A stretch of DNA of 7,712 nucleotides. Origin: Deltaproteobacteria bacterium. GTDB lineage: Bacteria > Desulfobacterota > Desulfobaccia > Desulfobaccales > 0-14-0-80-60-11. The notes beneath the pieces are model-generated. The model was given only the letters and a program-made list of their open reading frames with translations. It was not told the DNA's origin and searched no databases. Positions 5,969-7,712 of this stretch are shown here, one piece after another. Where the stretch lies: the NCBI GenBank assembly GCA_023381945.1, contig JAMCQY010000417.1, forward strand, positions 1 through 7,712. Reading direction: 5' to 3'. The stretch's first letter is position 1; each line of letters begins with the position of its first letter. The position numbers and the translations under genes are program-made.

Positions 5969-6669
5969 TGACGCATCTGGTGCTGCTGCACGGCTGGGGC
6001 GCGTCTGAGCGCATCTGGCAGCGCCAGATGGACGCTTTCAGAGAGAAATGCACCATCCTGTCCCCCCGGATTTCCCAGTGGGACGCCAGTTGGCTGAACG
6101 AGTACCTGACCCGGCTGCCCCTAAAGAACAGCGTCTTGGTGGGCTGGTCCCTGGGGGGCATGCTGCTGCTGGAGGCCCTGAGCCAATTTGCCTTGCCGGC
6201 TCCTGCCGCCACGGTCTTGGTAGGGGTACCCGCGGTCTTCTGTAGGCGGCCCGACCACCCTTTCGGCCAGCCGCCGGCTTTGGTGCGGGCCATGCGCCTG
6301 GGCCTCAAGCGCGGCCAACACCGTGTTTTGACGGATTTTCTGGCTTCGTGCCTGGCCCCGGGAGAGGAAGCATTCCGGGAGGAGGCCGCGGCGGGCTTCG
6401 ATATCAAGGCCGGCCAGGCCCATCTGGCCCAGGGGCTGGATTATCTCAAGGAGAAGGACCTGCGGGAGTTGCTGCCCCATGTTTCTGCGAAAGTCGTAAT
6501 TGTCCAGGGGGAAAAAGACGGCATCGTGGAACCGGCCCAGGCGCAGTTTCTCCAGGAGCAGATAGCGAACGCGAGTTTACAGATTTTGCCGGGCGCCGGA
6601 CATCTGCCTTTCCTGAGTCAGGCAGAAGCTTTTAATGGGATTTTGAGAAAATTGCTCCTGGACCTGTAG
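5965..6669 (+). CDS. bioH: Pimeloyl-ACP methyl ester carboxylesterase, BioH-like
   Basis: This alpha/beta hydrolase is predicted to cleave the methyl ester of pimeloyl-ACP methyl ester, ending the BioC-initiated disguise and releasing pimeloyl-ACP for BioF. The product has 234 residues. HLVLLHGWG (4-12) forms the oxyanion region. Ser62 in GWSLGG is the nucleophile, Asp185 in GEKDGIV the acid, and His213 in GAGHLPF the base. GLDYLKEKDLRELL (157-170) resembles the E. coli BioH stretch before its catalytic Asp. The N-terminus is about 12-15 residues shorter than in E. coli BioH, so the first strand is missing or reduced. The gene overlaps bioF by four bases (ATGA, 5965-5968); a second ATG at 5968 is an alternative start. 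BioG- and BioK-type esterases do the same job, but the C-terminal half looks more like BioH. The TAG stop lies inside a palindromic repeat. Confidence 0.82.
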   Translation: MMTHLVLLHGWGASERIWQRQMDAFREKCTILSPRISQWDASWLNEYLTRLPLKNSVLVGWSLGGMLLLEALSQFALPAPAATVLVGVPAVFCRRPDHPFGQPPALVRAMRLGLKRGQHRVLTDFLASCLAPGEEAFREEAAAGFDIKAGQAHLAQGLDYLKEKDLRELLPHVSAKVVIVQGEKDGIVEPAQAQFLQEQIANASLQILPGAGHLPFLSQAEAFNGILRKLLLDL

Positions 6670-6694
6670 GGGCGGGTTTTAAACCCGCCCCTAC
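6666..6694. repeat. Palindromic repeat B containing the bioH stop
   Basis: GTAGGGGCGGGTTT (6666-6679), one T, then AAACCCGCCCCTAC (6681-6694) is a perfect 14-bp inverted repeat. The bioH stop TAG (6667-6669) lies in its left arm. Its outer ends (GTAGGGGCG and CGCCCCTAC) are the same as one edge of repeat A, so A and B are probably variants of one family with different cores. The 57 bases that follow up to bioC include GCCTGTGCCAC (6708-6718), shared with the hairpin after ftsK. Confidence 0.85.
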
Positions 6695-6751
6695 GCACCG
6701 GCGAGACGCCTGTGCCACTTACCACCAGACAGCCATAAGACTGACATAAAA

Positions 6752-7573
6752 ATGTCGAAGAAAGACGAAAACATCATCAAACTAGGCATCAGGCGGAATT
6801 TTGCGAGAAGGGCCGGCTCTTATGACCGGCAGGCCTGCGTGCAGCGTTTCATGGCCCAGGGCTTGTTGGCCCGGTTGGCTGAGGCGCTGCCGCGGTCCGG
6901 GCGCCTTCTGGAGATCGGTTGCGGCACCGGTTATTTTACTCACTTACTCAAGCAAAATTGCAACGGCGCGTACCTCGTGGCCCTGGATCTGGATGCGGCC
7001 CTGGTGGCCGCGGCAAAGGACAGGTTGGGGCCGGCCGCCGGGGTAGCCTGGCTGGTGGCCGACGGCGAAACCTTGAGCCGGGGCCGCTTTGACGCCATCG
7101 TCGCCAACGCCAGTTTTCAGTGGCTCACCCGGCCGGCCGACTCCCTGGCGGCTTATCAGCGTCTCCTCAATCCCGGCGGGGTTTTAGCCTTCTCCACCCC
7201 GGGGCCCGGAACCTTCCGGGAACTGGCGGATTCTTTGGGGCAGGCCGCGTCAGCGCTGCACCTGGCCGAGGCGCCGGCCATCGCCGCCCAAGGATTCCTG
7301 GATGAGCCGGCCTGGGCCGAGCTTTTAGCCAGGGCGGGGTTCAGCCAGGTGAAGCTGGCCCGGGAATGGGTCACCACCACCTACCCCTCGGTGCCGGTCT
7401 TTCTTAAGTCCCTCCAGGCCATGGGGGCCACTAATCCAACCCCGCGGCCCTTTTCGCCCCGGCTGCTCAAGGCCTTAATCGAGGCCTACCAGGGCCGCTA
7501 TGGTGAAAACGATGCCATTCCGGTGAGTTATGAGGTTATTTGGGCGGTCGCCCGTAAAGGTAGTGATCAGTAG
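6752..7573 (+). CDS. bioC: Malonyl-ACP O-methyltransferase
   Basis: This SAM-dependent enzyme methylates the free carboxyl of malonyl-ACP so that the fatty-acid synthase accepts it as a primer for pimelate. The product has 273 residues, slightly longer than E. coli BioC (251). The BioC N-terminal signature IRRNFARRAGSYDRQA (13-28) is followed by the class I methyltransferase motif LEIGCGTGYFT (53-63), an acidic strand end at LDLD (79-82) and VADGE (102-106). ANASFQWL (118-125) matches the BioC 'NLAIQWC' region. GGVLAFSTPGPGTFREL (142-158) and FLKSLQAMGATNP (217-229) are also BioC-like. The start has no clear ribosome site; TAAGA about 12 bases upstream is the nearest purine run. It lies 82 bases after bioH across repeat B. 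Its TAG stop is the edge of repeat A copy 2, and an intrinsic terminator follows, making it the last gene of the cluster. Confidence 0.92.
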   Translation: MSKKDENIIKLGIRRNFARRAGSYDRQACVQRFMAQGLLARLAEALPRSGRLLEIGCGTGYFTHLLKQNCNGAYLVALDLDAALVAAAKDRLGPAAGVAWLVADGETLSRGRFDAIVANASFQWLTRPADSLAAYQRLLNPGGVLAFSTPGPGTFRELADSLGQAASALHLAEAPAIAAQGFLDEPAWAELLARAGFSQVKLAREWVTTTYPSVPVFLKSLQAMGATNPTPRPFSPRLLKALIEAYQGRYGENDAIPVSYEVIWAVARKGSDQ

Positions 7574-7594
7574 GGGCGACCCGCTGGGTCGCCC
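7570..7594. repeat. Palindromic repeat A, copy 2 (after bioC, inverted)
   Basis: GGGCGACCC (7574-7582), loop GCT, GGGTCGCCC (7586-7594), preceded by GTAG, is the exact reverse complement of 3871-3895. The loop (GCT against AGC) and the outer GTAG/CTAC show the opposite orientation. The bioC stop TAG (7571-7573) lies within it. Confidence 0.85.
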
Positions 7595-7618
7595 GTTTAA
7601 TTGCGGCATCCTAAAAGG

Positions 7619-7647
7619 AAAGGCAGGCCCAAGGGCCTGCCTTTTTT
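7619..7647 (+). terminator. Intrinsic terminator after bioC
   Basis: AAAGGCAGGCCC (7619-7630) pairs with GGGCCTGCCTTT (7633-7644), a perfect GC-rich stem of 11 or more bp with a very tight loop, and a run of six T (7642-7647) follows. It ends the biotin transcript 46 bases after the bioC stop. The A-rich left flank could give weaker termination on the opposite strand. Confidence 0.9.
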
Positions 7648-7661
7648 ACGGAAAACGGAAA

Positions 7662-7709
7662 CCGGTCTTTTAAAGCGGTTGCACCCAGGTGGGACTTAAG
7701 AAAGACCGG
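7662..7709. repeat. Inverted repeat at the window end
   Basis: CCGGTCTTT (7662-7670) and AAAGACCGG (7701-7709) form perfect 9-bp arms around 30 bases that include a small CACC-CA-GGTG hairpin (7682-7691). It lies beyond the terminator and may belong to the next gene's control region or to another dispersed element. The window ends before this can be told. Confidence 0.5.
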
Positions 7710-7712
7710 CAC

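Noticed and set aside
3871..7594. CRISPR array or integrated element suggested by repeated palindromes
   Set aside because: Only two inverted copies 3.7 kb apart with ordinary biosynthetic genes between them; no spacers, cas genes, integrase or transposase.

Overview
The window is GC-rich chromosomal DNA. All recognisable genes lie on the + strand: the 3' end of a dCMP deaminase-like gene, a complete ftsK, and a five-gene biotin cluster in the order bioB-bioD-bioF-bioH-bioC. The proteins look like those of an anaerobic Desulfobacterota-type (delta-proteobacterial) bacterium. This rests on remembered family resemblance, especially BioB, and on the palindromic intergenic repeats, so it is an inference and not a database result.

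Layout. Bases 1-363 hold the C-terminal part of a zinc deaminase with HAEAN and PCxxC motifs. Bases 417-2678 encode the FtsK DNA translocase (753 aa). Bases 2679-2938 are non-coding. They contain a long imperfect hairpin and, just upstream of bioB, a perfect 10-bp inverted repeat with 14-bp spacing that matches the expected form of a BirA (biotin repressor) operator. The genes bioB, bioD, bioF, bioH and bioC follow (2939-7573). A strong intrinsic terminator lies at 7619-7647, and the start of another inverted repeat reaches the window end.

How the genes work together. BioC methylates malonyl-ACP so that it can enter fatty-acid elongation in disguise. BioH removes the methyl group from the resulting pimeloyl-ACP methyl ester. 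BioF condenses the pimeloyl thioester with alanine to give KAPA. A DAPA-forming enzyme (normally BioA) is needed next and is absent here. BioD closes the ureido ring to give dethiobiotin, and BioB inserts sulfur. The operator in front of bioB suggests that the cluster, or at least bioB, is shut down by biotin-loaded BirA.

Points worth attention. (1) BioB has Ser and Ile where E. coli BioB has the auxiliary-cluster ligands Cys97 and Arg260, and carries a Cys two residues after the lost Arg. This fits the anaerobe-type BioB with a different auxiliary Fe-S cluster. (2) Four of the six complete genes end in a TAG stop followed by a G-run, and three of these stops are part of a palindromic repeat. 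(3) Two 25-nt copies of one such palindrome lie in opposite orientation after bioB and bioC. (4) bioA is missing. I see no phage, insertion sequence, CRISPR array, tRNA or rRNA, and no convincing wholly new system.
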